Source of the DNA: Oscillospiraceae bacterium
GTDB taxonomy: Bacteria > Bacillota > Clostridia > Oscillospirales > Ruminococcaceae
DNA: 40,814 nt
Direction: 5' to 3'
Assembly (NCBI GenBank): GCA_017847885.1
Contig: JAGAUA010000045.1
Span: forward strand, 1-40,814
The notes under the pieces were generated by a model, which searched no databases, was not told the DNA's origin, and saw nothing but the letters and a program-made list of their open reading frames with translations. Shown here in pieces: positions 1-8,301 of this stretch. Position 1 is the first letter of the stretch. Each line of letters starts with the position of its first letter. The position numbers and the translations under genes were made by a program.

Positions 1-259
1 CATGGATCACATGATGCCCGATATGGACGGTATCGAGACGGTATCCCATATTCGCAAGTCGGACGACGAGTATAACAGAAATATCCCCATTGTGGCGCTC
101 ACGGCAAATGCGGTAAGCGGTGTAAAGGAAATGTTCTTGAACGCAGGCTTTCAGGATTTTGTTTCAAAGCCTATTGAGAACGCCGCATTGCAGCGTTCTC
201 TGAAAAAATGGCTGCCCGAAGAAAAAATACAGAAAGAGCAGGGAACTGATAATGAATAA
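1..259 (+). CDS. Response-regulator receiver domain, C-terminal part (5' truncated)
   Basis: This is the end of a two-component receiver (REC) domain cut by the window edge. The fragment opens at the MDHMMPDMDG block, whose first Asp is the usual phosphoacceptor. It continues with ALTANA, which holds the conserved switch Thr, and FVSKPIE, which holds the conserved Lys. About 25 residues follow the Lys with no output domain, so it is probably the C-terminal receiver of a hybrid sensor kinase or a stand-alone CheY-like protein; that choice is inference. The ATG near the left edge lies inside the domain and is not a credible start. The stop overlaps the start of the DegV gene by 8 bases, which suggests co-transcription. 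Confidence 0.85.
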   Translation, partial: MDHMMPDMDGIETVSHIRKSDDEYNRNIPIVALTANAVSGVKEMFLNAGFQDFVSKPIENAALQRSLKKWLPEEKIQKEQGTDNE

Positions 260-1100
260 AGTTATAGTATCCACCGATTGCGTGTGCGACCTTCCGAAAA
301 AGCTTATCGACAAATATTCCATTCCCGTTATGTATTACTATATGCAGATGGAGAATGCGCGCTTTCAGGACATAAACGAGATAAATTCCGACAGCATTCT
401 GGAGTACATCGAAAAGGACAAAAAGATGGCTGCCAGCATGAATGCGTCGGCAGACGAGTACAGAGATTTCTTTTTGAAGCAGACGGAAGGCGGAAAAAGA
501 AAGCTTATTCATATTTGCCTTGCAAAGAATACAGGCGACGGCTTCAATACCGCAAAGCAGGCGGCGGAGAATATCGACAATGTTTATGTTGTTGACTCGG
601 GAAAGCTTTCGGGAGGTATGGGTCTGCTTGTGCTTGTGGCAGCCGACCTTGCAAGAAAGGGTGCGACCGCCGAGATAATTTTGCAGGAGCTTGAGCGGAT
701 ACGTGAAAAAATAGACTGCTCCTTTACCGTTAAGTCCACACAATGCCTTGCTTACAACAAGCGCTTCAACCAAAAGCTTTCAAACCTGCTTGACTCGTTA
801 TCGATTCACCCTATCATCACTATGAAAAACAGCAAAATGGTTTTGGGAGGAGTATGCTTCGGAAACATGAGGCAGTATGTCCGCGGCTATATCCAAAAGA
901 CGCTTCGCAAAAAGGAAAGCATATGCGACGATGTTGTAATAATAATCACAGCAGGCTGTCCTTATGAGATGCAGCAGCTGATACTTGAGGAAGCACAGAA
1001 GCACATTCAATGGAAGCACATCTTTGTGGAAAGCGCGTCCGCGACGGTTTCCTGCAACTGCGGCTCGGGAAGCTTCGGACTGCTGTTTTTCAGGAAGTAA
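252..1100 (+). CDS. DegV family fatty-acid-binding protein
   Basis: The 282-residue product has the usual DegV length. Residues 7-15 (STDCVCDLP) form the first DegV signature. A stretch around residues 60-70 corresponds to the lipid-carboxylate binding loop, and VDSGKLSGG at about 114-122 is the second signature. DegV proteins bind long-chain fatty acids in the cytoplasm and some serve as FakB subunits that present fatty acids to the kinase FakA. No fakA lies nearby, so the lipid role comes from the family. The start overlaps the preceding receiver-domain gene by 8 bases. No clear intrinsic terminator follows, and the next 248 bases hold only the promoter of the sugar transferase. Confidence 0.9.
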   Translation: MNKVIVSTDCVCDLPKKLIDKYSIPVMYYYMQMENARFQDINEINSDSILEYIEKDKKMAASMNASADEYRDFFLKQTEGGKRKLIHICLAKNTGDGFNTAKQAAENIDNVYVVDSGKLSGGMGLLVLVAADLARKGATAEIILQELERIREKIDCSFTVKSTQCLAYNKRFNQKLSNLLDSLSIHPIITMKNSKMVLGGVCFGNMRQYVRGYIQKTLRKKESICDDVVIIITAGCPYEMQQLILEEAQKHIQWKHIFVESASATVSCNCGSGSFGLLFFRK

Positions 1101-1213
1101 GAACGAGCCTTACGTCTGCAAAAACAGCCGGATATCCGCATATTTATTACATGATGTTTCATTTTAAATAACATTATTTTAAATTTGTTTTGCAAAATTA
1201 TAATCAAAATATA

Positions 1214-1254
1214 TTGACAAGTTATCTTACCCAATGTATAATTACATTGGGTAA
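1214..1254 (+). promoter_or_regulatory. Sigma-A promoter overlapped by a 12+12-bp palindromic operator
   Basis: TTGACA (1214-1219) and TATAAT (1237-1242) are separated by exactly 17 bases, a consensus promoter for the sugar transferase at 1349. The arms TTACCCAATGTA (1227-1238) and TACATTGGGTAA (1243-1254) are perfect inverted repeats with a 4-base centre. They cover the spacer, the -10 box and the start site. A dimeric repressor bound there would block polymerase. The repressor is not encoded nearby, and MarR- or TetR-type binding is only a guess. Confidence 0.75.
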
Positions 1255-1348
1255 TTATTTTTTGCAAAAGAACGAGATTTTAAAAAAACGGAAATAAACG
1301 ATTTGGACGGGAAAATTACTGCTGCGGAGTAATTTCGGAGGGATAAAT

Positions 1349-2074
1349 TTGGAGAATTTACAGGTAACGGAACAGCTTGAAAGTGTTGTTCCCGACATAG
1401 ATACGGGGCTTGCAAGGAAGCCGTGCTATGATTTCTTTAAAAGGGCGTTTGACATAGCGGCGTCGCTGGCTGCAAGCATTTTGCTGCTGATACCCATGCT
1501 TGTTATATCACTGCTCATTGTTTTAAAGGACGGCGGCTCGCCCTTCTATTTACAAAAAAGAGTGGGCAGGAACGGCGCAGCAATAAAGGTATGCAAATTC
1601 AGAAGCATGAAAAGGGGCGCTGATGACCTTGAAAAAATGCTTACTCCCGAACAAATCGCAGAGTATAAAAGGGAGTATAAGCTGAATGACGACCCGAGGC
1701 TTATCGGATACAAAAAAACGGGCGACGGCTGCAAATGCTTCGGTGCAAAGATACGCCGAATGAGTATGGATGAGCTTCCGCAGATATTCTGGAATATTCT
1801 TATAAAGGGGGATATGTCCGTTGTGGGACCGCGCCCCGTGCTCCAAAGCGAGCTGGAGGAAAATTATACTCCCGAAGAGCGTAAGCTGCTGCTTTCGGTC
1901 AAGCCGGGACTGACGGGCTACTGGCAGGCATATGCGCGGAACTGTATTGGTTATACGAATGGCGAGCGTCAGAAAATGGAGCTTTTTTATGTACATAACC
2001 GCTCGTTCCTGCTGGATATAAAAATCATATTCAAAACCTTTGGAGCGGTTCTTATCGGAAGAGGGGCAAAATAA
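1349..2074 (+). CDS. Undecaprenyl-phosphate sugar phosphotransferase (bacterial sugar transferase family)
   Basis: The 241-residue protein belongs to the family that transfers a sugar-1-phosphate from a nucleotide sugar to undecaprenyl phosphate at the inner membrane face, starting capsule, exopolysaccharide or glycan assembly. KRAFDI at 31-36 leads into one hydrophobic segment (about 36-59). PFYLQKRVGRNG follows at 65-76, KFRSMK at 83-88, DELPQIFWNIL at 141-151, GDMSVVGPRP at 154-163 and KPGLTGYWQ at 185-193. These are the family's catalytic blocks. The WcaJ-type N-terminal domain is absent, so this is the small form. I chose the TTG start because GGAGGG lies 6 bases upstream. It stands alone between its own promoter and a terminator with no glycosyltransferase neighbours, so the sugar is unknown. 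Confidence 0.9.
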   Translation: MENLQVTEQLESVVPDIDTGLARKPCYDFFKRAFDIAASLAASILLLIPMLVISLLIVLKDGGSPFYLQKRVGRNGAAIKVCKFRSMKRGADDLEKMLTPEQIAEYKREYKLNDDPRLIGYKKTGDGCKCFGAKIRRMSMDELPQIFWNILIKGDMSVVGPRPVLQSELEENYTPEERKLLLSVKPGLTGYWQAYARNCIGYTNGERQKMELFYVHNRSFLLDIKIIFKTFGAVLIGRGAK

Positions 2075-2090
2075 TACTAACATTAATAAC

Positions 2091-2126
2091 AGCCATGTTC
2101 AGATTTGTTCTGAACATGGCTTTTTT
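2091..2126 (+). terminator. Rho-independent terminator after the sugar transferase
   Basis: A perfect 13-bp stem (AGCCATGTTCAGA at 2091-2103, pairing with 2109-2121) closes a 5-base loop and runs into a T tract ending at 2126. It separates the sugar transferase from the sulfur operon. Confidence 0.9.
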
Positions 2127-2218
2127 GTGCAAAATTTACCGATTGCACAAATACAATGCCGATGATTTGAAATTTTTGTGCAAATAGGATTAATTTTGAA
2201 AAAAATCCTAAAAGCCTA

Positions 2219-2247
2219 TTGACAAAGTAGGTAAATGATGTTATAAT
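2219..2247 (+). promoter_or_regulatory. Consensus promoter of the sulfate-assimilation operon
   Basis: TTGACA (2219-2224) and TATAAT (2242-2247) have a 17-base spacer. Transcription should start near 2254, giving a leader of about 155 bases that holds an inverted repeat and a small ORF before sbp. No other promoter of this quality was seen before the operon end at 15843. Confidence 0.85.
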
Positions 2248-2251
2248 AAAC

Positions 2252-2272
2252 CCAACCTAAAGAGTAGGTTGG
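2252..2272 (+). promoter_or_regulatory. Inverted repeat at the transcription start, candidate operator
   Basis: CCAACCT (2252-2258) and AGGTTGG (2266-2272) are perfect inverted repeats with a 7-base spacer, just after the -10 box. AGTAGGT occurs both in the promoter spacer (from 2226) and in the right arm region (2264-2269), so two similarly oriented half-sites may flank the -10. This is either a repressor operator or a short RNA hairpin at the 5' end. The regulator is unknown; a CymR- or other Rrf2-type sulfur regulator is a guess. Confidence 0.45.
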
Positions 2273-2292
2273 TAGGAAAAGGAGACAACAAT

Positions 2293-2349
2293 ATGAAAAA
2301 TCTTTTTGAAAGGCTCTTGAGAGCAAATTTCCGCTTCGGACGATGTTAA
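2293..2349 (+). CDS. Short leader peptide ending Arg-Cys, upstream of the sulfate transporter
   Basis: An 18-codon ORF lies between the operon promoter and sbp. It starts ATG with GGAGA 7 bases upstream and reads [18 protein letters not shown] before TAA. It is basic and its only Cys codon is the last sense codon. The position between promoter and first structural gene, a good ribosome binding site and the terminal Cys suggest a cis-acting leader that senses cysteine or charged Cys-tRNA; this is inference. A second Arg-Cys-stop ORF at 36666 precedes the sulfonate-binding protein gene, and both are followed by a similar 18-base motif (here GCTTACAAAAAATTAACA at 2375-2392). No classical terminator lies between this ORF and sbp, so control by translation or Rho is more likely than intrinsic attenuation. 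Confidence 0.6.
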   Translation: MKNLFERLLRANFRFGRC

Positions 2350-2410
2350 GAATTTTGGGTACAGAAAAAATCATGCTTACAAAAAATTAACATTGAAAGA
2401 GGTTTTGAAA

Positions 2411-3451
2411 ATGAAAAAAAATATACTTAACATATCACTTGCAGCAGCGGTTCTTTTTACGGGTATCACAAGCTTTACGGGATGCACCGCGGCTTCCGCC
2501 CAGGGCAAAACGGACGGCAGCATTACGCTGACAAACGTTTCCTACGACCCCACAAGAGAGCTTTACGAGTCCTACAACAAAATTTTTGCGGAGCATTGGA
2601 AAGAGAAAACGGGTCAGGATATTGAGATAACCCAGTCCCACGGCGGCTCGGGCAAGCAGGCTCTTGAGGTCGCAAACGGACTTGAAGCCGACGTTGTTAC
2701 ACTTGCTTTGGAGTACGACGTAAACGCAGTCCGTGACGCAGGACTTATCGAGGACGGCTGGGTAAGCGAGTTCGGCAACGACAGCGCGCCCTACACCTCA
2801 ACGATAGTTTTCCTTGTAAGAAAGGGCAACCCCAAGAACATTCAGGATTGGGACGACTTAGTTGAGGACGGCGTTGGAGTTATTACTCCGAACCCGAAAA
2901 CCTCGGGCGGCGCAAGATGGAATTACCTTGCAGCATGGGCATATGCCGACAAGCTTTACGGCGGCGATGAGGCTCAGGTAAAGGACTTCATCAAGAAGCT
3001 TTACAAGAATGTTCTGGTGCTTGATTCGGGTGCAAGAGGAGCAACGACAACCTTCGTTGAAAACGGTCAGGGCGACGTGCTTCTTGCATGGGAAAACGAA
3101 GCGTACCTCTCTATCAAGGATTACCCCGACGATTACGAGATAATTACGCCAAGCGTTAGTATCCTTGCGCAGCCTTCCGTTGCTATCGTTGACAAGGTGG
3201 TTGACAAGAGGGGCACACGTGACGCTGCAACGGAGTATTTGCAGTATCTCTACTCCGACGAGGCGCAGAGAATTGCAGGCGACAACTATTACAGACCGTC
3301 CAATGAAGCGATTTTGAAGGAATACGCAAACGTGTTCAACCTTGATATAAACCTTGTTACAATTCAGGATTTCGGCGGCTGGGAGAAGGCGCAGACAACA
3401 CACTTTGCCGACGGCGGAGTGTTTGATGAAATTTACGAAAAATCGGAATGA
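2411..3451 (+). CDS. sbp: Sulfate/thiosulfate-binding lipoprotein
   Basis: This 346-residue extracellular solute-binding protein feeds the CysT/CysW/CysA transporter. The N terminus is a lipoprotein signal: Lys-rich start, hydrophobic core, and a lipobox with Cys at about residue 25 (FTGC). Family landmarks include [30 protein letters not shown] and [15 protein letters not shown], typical of Sbp/CysP proteins that hold sulfate through main-chain amides and a Ser/Gly-rich loop. I chose the ATG at 2411 over an in-frame TTG 18 bases upstream because AAAGAGG lies 8 bases before it and because it gives a standard signal peptide. It is the first structural gene of the operon, and cysT starts 4 bases after its stop. 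Confidence 0.93.
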   Translation: MKKNILNISLAAAVLFTGITSFTGCTAASAQGKTDGSITLTNVSYDPTRELYESYNKIFAEHWKEKTGQDIEITQSHGGSGKQALEVANGLEADVVTLALEYDVNAVRDAGLIEDGWVSEFGNDSAPYTSTIVFLVRKGNPKNIQDWDDLVEDGVGVITPNPKTSGGARWNYLAAWAYADKLYGGDEAQVKDFIKKLYKNVLVLDSGARGATTTFVENGQGDVLLAWENEAYLSIKDYPDDYEIITPSVSILAQPSVAIVDKVVDKRGTRDAATEYLQYLYSDEAQRIAGDNYYRPSNEAILKEYANVFNLDINLVTIQDFGGWEKAQTTHFADGGVFDEIYEKSE

Positions 3452-3455
3452 TGAT

Positions 3456-4289
3456 ATGAAAAAGGCAAACAAGAGAGTTATCCCGGGCTTCGGGCTTTCA
3501 ATGGGCGTAACGGTTTCGGTGCTTAGCATAGTAGTGCTTATCCCCCTTGCCTCGCTGGCGGTGTTTACGGCTAACATGAGCATAAGCGAGATAATCGGCA
3601 CTATCACAAGGGCGAGGGTTCTTGCAAGCTTCAAGGTAAGCTTTGTTACGGCGCTTATCGCGTCACTGATAAACGCGGTCATGGGAGTGGTCCTTGCGTG
3701 GGTGCTGGTGAGGTATGATTTCCCCTTCAAGCGCCTGCTGGACGGAATGATAGAGCTTCCCTTTGCGCTTCCCACCGCGGTCGCAGGCATATCCCTTACC
3801 TCGCTTACGGCGGACACGGGTCTTATCGGCGGATTTTTTGCACGGTTCGGCGTAAAAATAGCCTACACAAGAATAGGAATAACAGTTGCAATGGTTTTCA
3901 TCGGCATACCCTTTGTGGTAAGGGCGGTACAGCCCGTGCTGGAAAAGCTTGACGGCTCCTACGAGGAAGCGGCGGTCACGCTGGGCGCAGACAGGGGACG
4001 GATATTCCGCGAGATAATTTTTCCCGAGATATGCCCTGCGGTGTTTACAGGCTTCGGGCTTGCGCTGGGCAGGTGCATAGGCGAATACGGAAGCGTGGTC
4101 TTCATCGCAGGAAACCAGCCCTTTGAGACGGAAATTACTCCGCTGATAATAATGTCCGAGCTTCAAGAGTACGACTACGCAAGCGCTTCGGCGATAGCTC
4201 TCGTAATGCTTGCCGCTTCATTTTTGATACTGTTTTCGGTAAATCTGATACAGGTGAAAAACGCAAAAATTCTGAAAGGGGGAAACTGA
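3456..4289 (+). CDS. cysT: Sulfate ABC transporter permease CysT
   Basis: The 277-residue inner-membrane permease has about six hydrophobic segments. A cytoplasmic EAA loop (EEAAVTLGADRGRIFREIIFP, about 175-195) docks onto the ATPase. GFGLALGRCIGEYGSVVFIAGN, straight after that loop, is typical of the sulfate CysT/CysU family. The start MKKANKRV at 3456 follows the sbp stop by 4 bases. A longer in-frame reading begins inside sbp and has an unlikely Arg-rich N terminus, so I rejected it. With CysW it forms the heterodimeric membrane channel that imports sulfate or thiosulfate. Confidence 0.93.
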   Translation: MKKANKRVIPGFGLSMGVTVSVLSIVVLIPLASLAVFTANMSISEIIGTITRARVLASFKVSFVTALIASLINAVMGVVLAWVLVRYDFPFKRLLDGMIELPFALPTAVAGISLTSLTADTGLIGGFFARFGVKIAYTRIGITVAMVFIGIPFVVRAVQPVLEKLDGSYEEAAVTLGADRGRIFREIIFPEICPAVFTGFGLALGRCIGEYGSVVFIAGNQPFETEITPLIIMSELQEYDYASASAIALVMLAASFLILFSVNLIQVKNAKILKGGN

Positions 4290-4290
4290 T

Positions 4291-5124
4291 ATGCACAAGG
4301 AATCCAAAGGCTCAAAGGCTGTTAAGGTGCTGCTTATCGGCGTAAGCGTTTTGTTTGTATTTCTTATGCTTGTCCTCCCTCTTATCACGGTAATTGCCGA
4401 GGCTTTCAAGCAAGGCTTTAAGGTGTATGCCGAGGCGGTCGCCGACAAATATACGATTAAGGCGATGCTCCTTACCGTTGAGGCGACGGTTTTCGCGGTG
4501 GCGGTAAATACGGTTTTCGGACTGTTTGCGGCATGGCTGATAACCAAGTTCCGCTTCAAGGGCAAAAAGCTGCTAAGCACACTTATCGACCTGCCCGTAA
4601 CGGTATCTCCGATAATTGCAGGTCTGATATTCGTCCTCACATTCGGACGGCAAAGTCCGATTTACCCCTATCTTGAGGCGGCGGACATCAAAATTGTTTT
4701 TGCCGTTCCCGGAATTATCCTTGCAACTATTTTTGTAACGTTTCCCTTCATTTCGAGAGAGCTTATCCCCGTTCTTGAAGCACAGGGCACCGACGAGGAG
4801 GAAGCCGCGGCGCTTATGGGTGCGAAAGGCTTTACAATTTTTACAAAGATAACCTTTCCCCATATCAAGTGGGCGTTTCTCTATGGCATAGTGCTTTGCG
4901 CCGCAAGAGCAATGGGAGAGTTCGGCGCGGTATCTGTTCTGTCGGGGCATCTCAGAGGAAAGACAAACACTCTGCCCCTGCACGTTGAGATACTGTTCAA
5001 CGAATTCAAGTATGTTCCTGCATTTGCGGTATCCTCAATACTGGTGATGATGGCGGTAATAATACTGATTGCCAGAAGCGTTGTGGAATACATAGGAAAG
5101 AGAGAATCGGAAAATGTACGTTGA
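4291..5124 (+). CDS. cysW: Sulfate ABC transporter permease CysW
   Basis: The second permease, 277 residues, also has about six membrane spans. Its EAA loop reads EEEAAALMGAKGFTIFTKITFP. The following block, AARAMGEFGAVSVLSGHLRGKTNTLPLHVE, is characteristic of CysW. It starts one base after the cysT stop, with AGGGGGAAA just upstream, and its end overlaps cysA by 11 bases. The tight spacing suggests translational coupling and equal amounts of the two permeases. Confidence 0.93.
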   Translation: MHKESKGSKAVKVLLIGVSVLFVFLMLVLPLITVIAEAFKQGFKVYAEAVADKYTIKAMLLTVEATVFAVAVNTVFGLFAAWLITKFRFKGKKLLSTLIDLPVTVSPIIAGLIFVLTFGRQSPIYPYLEAADIKIVFAVPGIILATIFVTFPFISRELIPVLEAQGTDEEEAAALMGAKGFTIFTKITFPHIKWAFLYGIVLCAARAMGEFGAVSVLSGHLRGKTNTLPLHVEILFNEFKYVPAFAVSSILVMMAVIILIARSVVEYIGKRESENVR

Positions 5125-6172
5125 GCTGAAAAATATAAATAAACATTTCGGAAGCTTCAAGGCTTCGGACAACGTAAGCTTCGGCATAGAAAAGGGAAAG
5201 CTTATCGGACTTCTTGGTCCCAGCGGAAGCGGAAAAACCACTATCCTCCGCTTGATAGCAGGACTTGAAAATCCCGACAGCGGCGAGATAATCATTGACG
5301 GAAAGGTCGTTAACGATATTCCTGCAAGCGAGAGAGGGATAGGCTTTGTGTTCCAGAATTACGCGCTTTTCCGCTATATGACGGTGTATGACAACATTGC
5401 CTTCGGTTTGAAGGTGCTGAAACGGGACAAAGCCGCGATAAAGGAAAGAGTTACCGAGCTTGTGAAGCTTATCGGTCTGGAGGGGCTGGAAAAGAGATAC
5501 CCCAGTCAGCTTTCGGGCGGTCAGCGGCAGAGAGTTGCCTTTGCAAGAGCGCTTGCACCAAACCCGAGCTTGCTTTTGCTTGACGAGCCTTTTGCGGCAA
5601 TTGACGCAAAGGTAAGACAGGAGCTTCGCAGCTGGCTTAAAGATATGATAGAAAAGCTTGGGGTAACAAGCATTTTCGTTACCCACGACCAGGACGAGGC
5701 GATAGAGGTCGCGGACGAGATAATCATTACCAACAAGGGAAAAATCGAGCAGATAGGCACTCCTGCGGAGGTTTACAGCAAGCCCGAAACTGCGTTTACA
5801 GCTTCGTTTTTCGGTCAGCCGTCCATATTTAAGGATTACAGCGGATTTCACACTTTTGAGGAAATCGAGAATGCGGAAAACGCTATTGTGCGTCCAGAAT
5901 TTGTGAAGGTGTCCAAAAAGACCGAGAGACAGAAATTCAGAAGCTCGTCCTCCGAGGGCGTCGTTGAGCGCGTCGCATTCAGAGGCAGCAGCATAGAGCT
6001 TTCGGTCAGAGTGAACGATGTGCTGCTTAGCGCAAGACGCGGCTTTGACGAGCAGAGCGTTTCCGTGGGCGAAAAGGTTGACGTTTTTGTTTACCGAATG
6101 TTCGTAACATCGGGAGAACGGGCGTATCTCCTTGAAAACAAAACGCTCATGGAAGAATCTGTATTTATCTGA
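5114..6172 (+). CDS. cysA: Sulfate ABC transporter ATPase CysA
   Basis: The 352-residue ATPase powers sulfate import. Walker A is GPSGSGKTT at 35-43, the Q-loop is around FQNYALFRYM (80-89), the signature is LSGGQRQR (133-140), Walker B is LLLLDEP (153-159) and the switch His is in VTHDQDEA (H191). About 110 residues after the nucleotide-binding domain form the TOBE-like regulatory region seen in CysA/MalK-type ATPases. The start overlaps cysW by 11 bases. The downstream gap to metY is only 24 bases, so the transporter and the assimilation enzymes appear to share one transcript. Confidence 0.93.
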   Translation: MYVELKNINKHFGSFKASDNVSFGIEKGKLIGLLGPSGSGKTTILRLIAGLENPDSGEIIIDGKVVNDIPASERGIGFVFQNYALFRYMTVYDNIAFGLKVLKRDKAAIKERVTELVKLIGLEGLEKRYPSQLSGGQRQRVAFARALAPNPSLLLLDEPFAAIDAKVRQELRSWLKDMIEKLGVTSIFVTHDQDEAIEVADEIIITNKGKIEQIGTPAEVYSKPETAFTASFFGQPSIFKDYSGFHTFEEIENAENAIVRPEFVKVSKKTERQKFRSSSSEGVVERVAFRGSSIELSVRVNDVLLSARRGFDEQSVSVGEKVDVFVYRMFVTSGERAYLLENKTLMEESVFI

Positions 6173-6196
6173 TTTGTACGGAAAACTGGTGATAAT

Positions 6197-7423
6197 ATGA
6201 ATTTTAACACAGCTCTGCTTCATGAAAGCTTCAGCGGTGACAGCGCAACAGGCGCGACTCTTACCCCCATATGTCAGGTAAGCGCCTTTGCCCATGAATC
6301 TGCCGAAAAGCTTGAAGCGGTATTTAACAGCAAGGCTTTCGGCTATGCTTACACGCGGATAAGCAATCCCACGGTGGACGCCTTTGAAAAGCGTATAGCG
6401 GCTCTTGAAAAGGGAATAGGCGCGGTTGCCTGTTCATCTGGAATGGCGGCGGTCACGATGTCGCTGCTGAACATTTTGCAGTCGGGTGACGAAATAATCG
6501 CAGGTTCAAGCCTTTTCAGCGGAACGATAGATTTGTTTGACGATTTAAAGGCTTTCGGCATAACCACAAGATTTACCGATGAGGTGACGGCAGAAAGCGT
6601 TGCCGAGCTTGTTACCGATAAGACAAAGGCGGTGTTCACCGAGCTTATCGGAAATCCCAAGCTGAATGTTGTTGACATAAAGGCGGTTGCAGAGGCTGCA
6701 CACAGCCGCGGAATACCGCTTATCATCGACAGCACCACAGCAACGCCCTACCTTATAAATCCTTTCGATTACGGTGCGGATATCGTGGTACATTCCTCGT
6801 CCAAATACATAAACGGCGGCGGAAATGCAATAAGCGGCGTAATAATCGACAGCGGCAATTTCAAGTGGGATACGGAGCGTTACAGCGGATTGAAGGAATA
6901 TGCAAAGTTCGGCAAGCTTGCTTATCTTGCAAAGCTCCGCGGCGGAATATGGCGGAACACGGGCTGCTGTCTTGCACCTATGAACGCGTTCCTCAATTCG
7001 ATAGGGCTTGAAACTCTCGGCTTGAGAATGGAACGGCTTTGCGACAATGCGCTTCATCTTGCACGGTTTCTGAAAAACGTTCCCGATATGGAGGTAAACT
7101 ATCCTGCACTTGAGGATAACCCCTATTACGAGCTTGTGAAAAGTCAGTTCGGCGGAAAGGGCGGAGCGATACTTACCCTTCGGGCAGGCAGCAAGGAGAA
7201 GGCGTTCAAGCTGATAAACGGTCTGAAATATGCTTCCGTTGCAACGAATATAGGCGACGTGAGAACTCTTGTAATTCACCCTGCCAGCACGATTTACACC
7301 CACAGCACCGAGCAGCAGAAGGTAAGCGCAGGCGTTTTCGATGACAGCATAAGAATAAGCGTGGGTATCGAGGACATCGACGATCTGATCGGGGATTTTA
7401 AACAAGCGATCGAAAAAATATAG
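6197..7423 (+). CDS. metY: O-acetylhomoserine sulfhydrylase (MetY-type, PLP-dependent)
   Basis: The 408-residue enzyme of the Cys/Met-metabolism PLP family makes homocysteine from O-acetyl- or O-succinyl-homoserine and a sulfur donor. YAYTRISNPTVDAFEKRIAAL (50-70) and the ACSSGMAA motif (78-85) bind PLP phosphate. VVHSSSKYINGGG (197-209) carries the PLP Lys at about 203, and IIDSTTATPYL holds the Asp that contacts the pyridine nitrogen. Long MetY enzymes of this type can use free sulfide or a protein thiocarboxylate. The hcyS, hcyF and hcyD genes downstream point to the thiocarboxylate route, as described for Wolinella succinogenes. Cystathionine gamma-synthase or beta-lyase activity cannot be excluded from sequence alone. 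Confidence 0.88.
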   Translation: MNFNTALLHESFSGDSATGATLTPICQVSAFAHESAEKLEAVFNSKAFGYAYTRISNPTVDAFEKRIAALEKGIGAVACSSGMAAVTMSLLNILQSGDEIIAGSSLFSGTIDLFDDLKAFGITTRFTDEVTAESVAELVTDKTKAVFTELIGNPKLNVVDIKAVAEAAHSRGIPLIIDSTTATPYLINPFDYGADIVVHSSSKYINGGGNAISGVIIDSGNFKWDTERYSGLKEYAKFGKLAYLAKLRGGIWRNTGCCLAPMNAFLNSIGLETLGLRMERLCDNALHLARFLKNVPDMEVNYPALEDNPYYELVKSQFGGKGGAILTLRAGSKEKAFKLINGLKYASVATNIGDVRTLVIHPASTIYTHSTEQQKVSAGVFDDSIRISVGIEDIDDLIGDFKQAIEKI

Positions 7424-7440
7424 GTTTGGAGGAACATGGT

Positions 7441-8301
7441 ATGGCAGTTGATTATGCTACACTGAAAAAGGGCGGATTTATGCGCCAGAAGCAGAAGAAT
7501 AATTTTTCTCTAAGGCTTCGTGTTGTGGGAGGAAATCTCACGGCAGTCCAGCTTGCAAAGATAGCTGAGGTCGCGGAAAAATTCGGTGACGGTCACGTTC
7601 ATCTCACATCGAGACAGAGTGTGGAGATACCCTTTATCAAGCTTGACGATATCGACCGGGTAAAGGCAGCACTTGCAGATGGCGGCGTTGAGCCGGGCGT
7701 GTGCGGTCCGAGAGTAAGAACCGTTACCGCCTGTCAGGGCGAGGCTATTTGCCCCAGCGGCTGTATTGATACATACGCTCTTGCAAAGGAGCTTGACGAG
7801 AGATATTTTGCAAGAGAGCTTCCCCACAAGTTCAAGTTCGGTATTACGGGCTGTCAGAACAACTGCCTTAAAGCCGAGGAAAACGACCTTGGCATCAAGG
7901 GCGGCATAAAGATAAAGTGGCGCGAAAGCGACTGCATCAACTGCGGAGTATGCGAAAAGGCGTGCCGCACAAACGCTATCGAGATAAAGGACGGAAAGAT
8001 AATCGTTGACGAGAGCAAGTGCAACTTCTGCGGAAGATGCTACAAGGCTTGTCCTACCGAGGCGTGGGATACCGTCCACGGCTATATCGTTTCTTTCGGC
8101 GGACTTTTCGGCAATAGCATAAACAAGGGCGAGGCTATCATTCCTTTCATCGAGGACAAGGAAAAGCTGCTGGAGATATGCGACGCGGCAATTGAATTTT
8201 TCGCGGAGAACGCAAACCCCGGCGAGCGCTTCAAGTTCACACTTGACCGCGTGGGCAAGGACAAATTTACGGATAAAATTCTGGAGGTATACAATGGCTG
8301 A
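7441..8301 (+). CDS. Small siroheme [4Fe-4S] sulfite reductase with ferredoxin domain
   Basis: The 286-residue hemoprotein belongs to the nitrite/sulfite reductase family and should reduce sulfite to sulfide with six electrons. Residues 10-85 form the ferredoxin-like half domain. Siroheme-cluster ligands appear as C98-x5-C104 and C138-x3-C142. An inserted bacterial ferredoxin domain carries two CxxCxxCxxxC sets (C165/168/171/175 and C194/197/200/204), an internal electron entry. This matches the small sulfite reductases of anaerobes (alSir/AsrC-like) rather than the CysI type of about 570 residues. The ATG at 7441 has GGAGG 8 bases upstream, so I chose it over an upstream TTG. It overlaps tusA by 8 bases. 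Confidence 0.85.
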   Translation: MAVDYATLKKGGFMRQKQKNNFSLRLRVVGGNLTAVQLAKIAEVAEKFGDGHVHLTSRQSVEIPFIKLDDIDRVKAALADGGVEPGVCGPRVRTVTACQGEAICPSGCIDTYALAKELDERYFARELPHKFKFGITGCQNNCLKAEENDLGIKGGIKIKWRESDCINCGVCEKACRTNAIEIKDGKIIVDESKCNFCGRCYKACPTEAWDTVHGYIVSFGGLFGNSINKGEAIIPFIEDKEKLLEICDAAIEFFAENANPGERFKFTLDRVGKDKFTDKILEVYNG

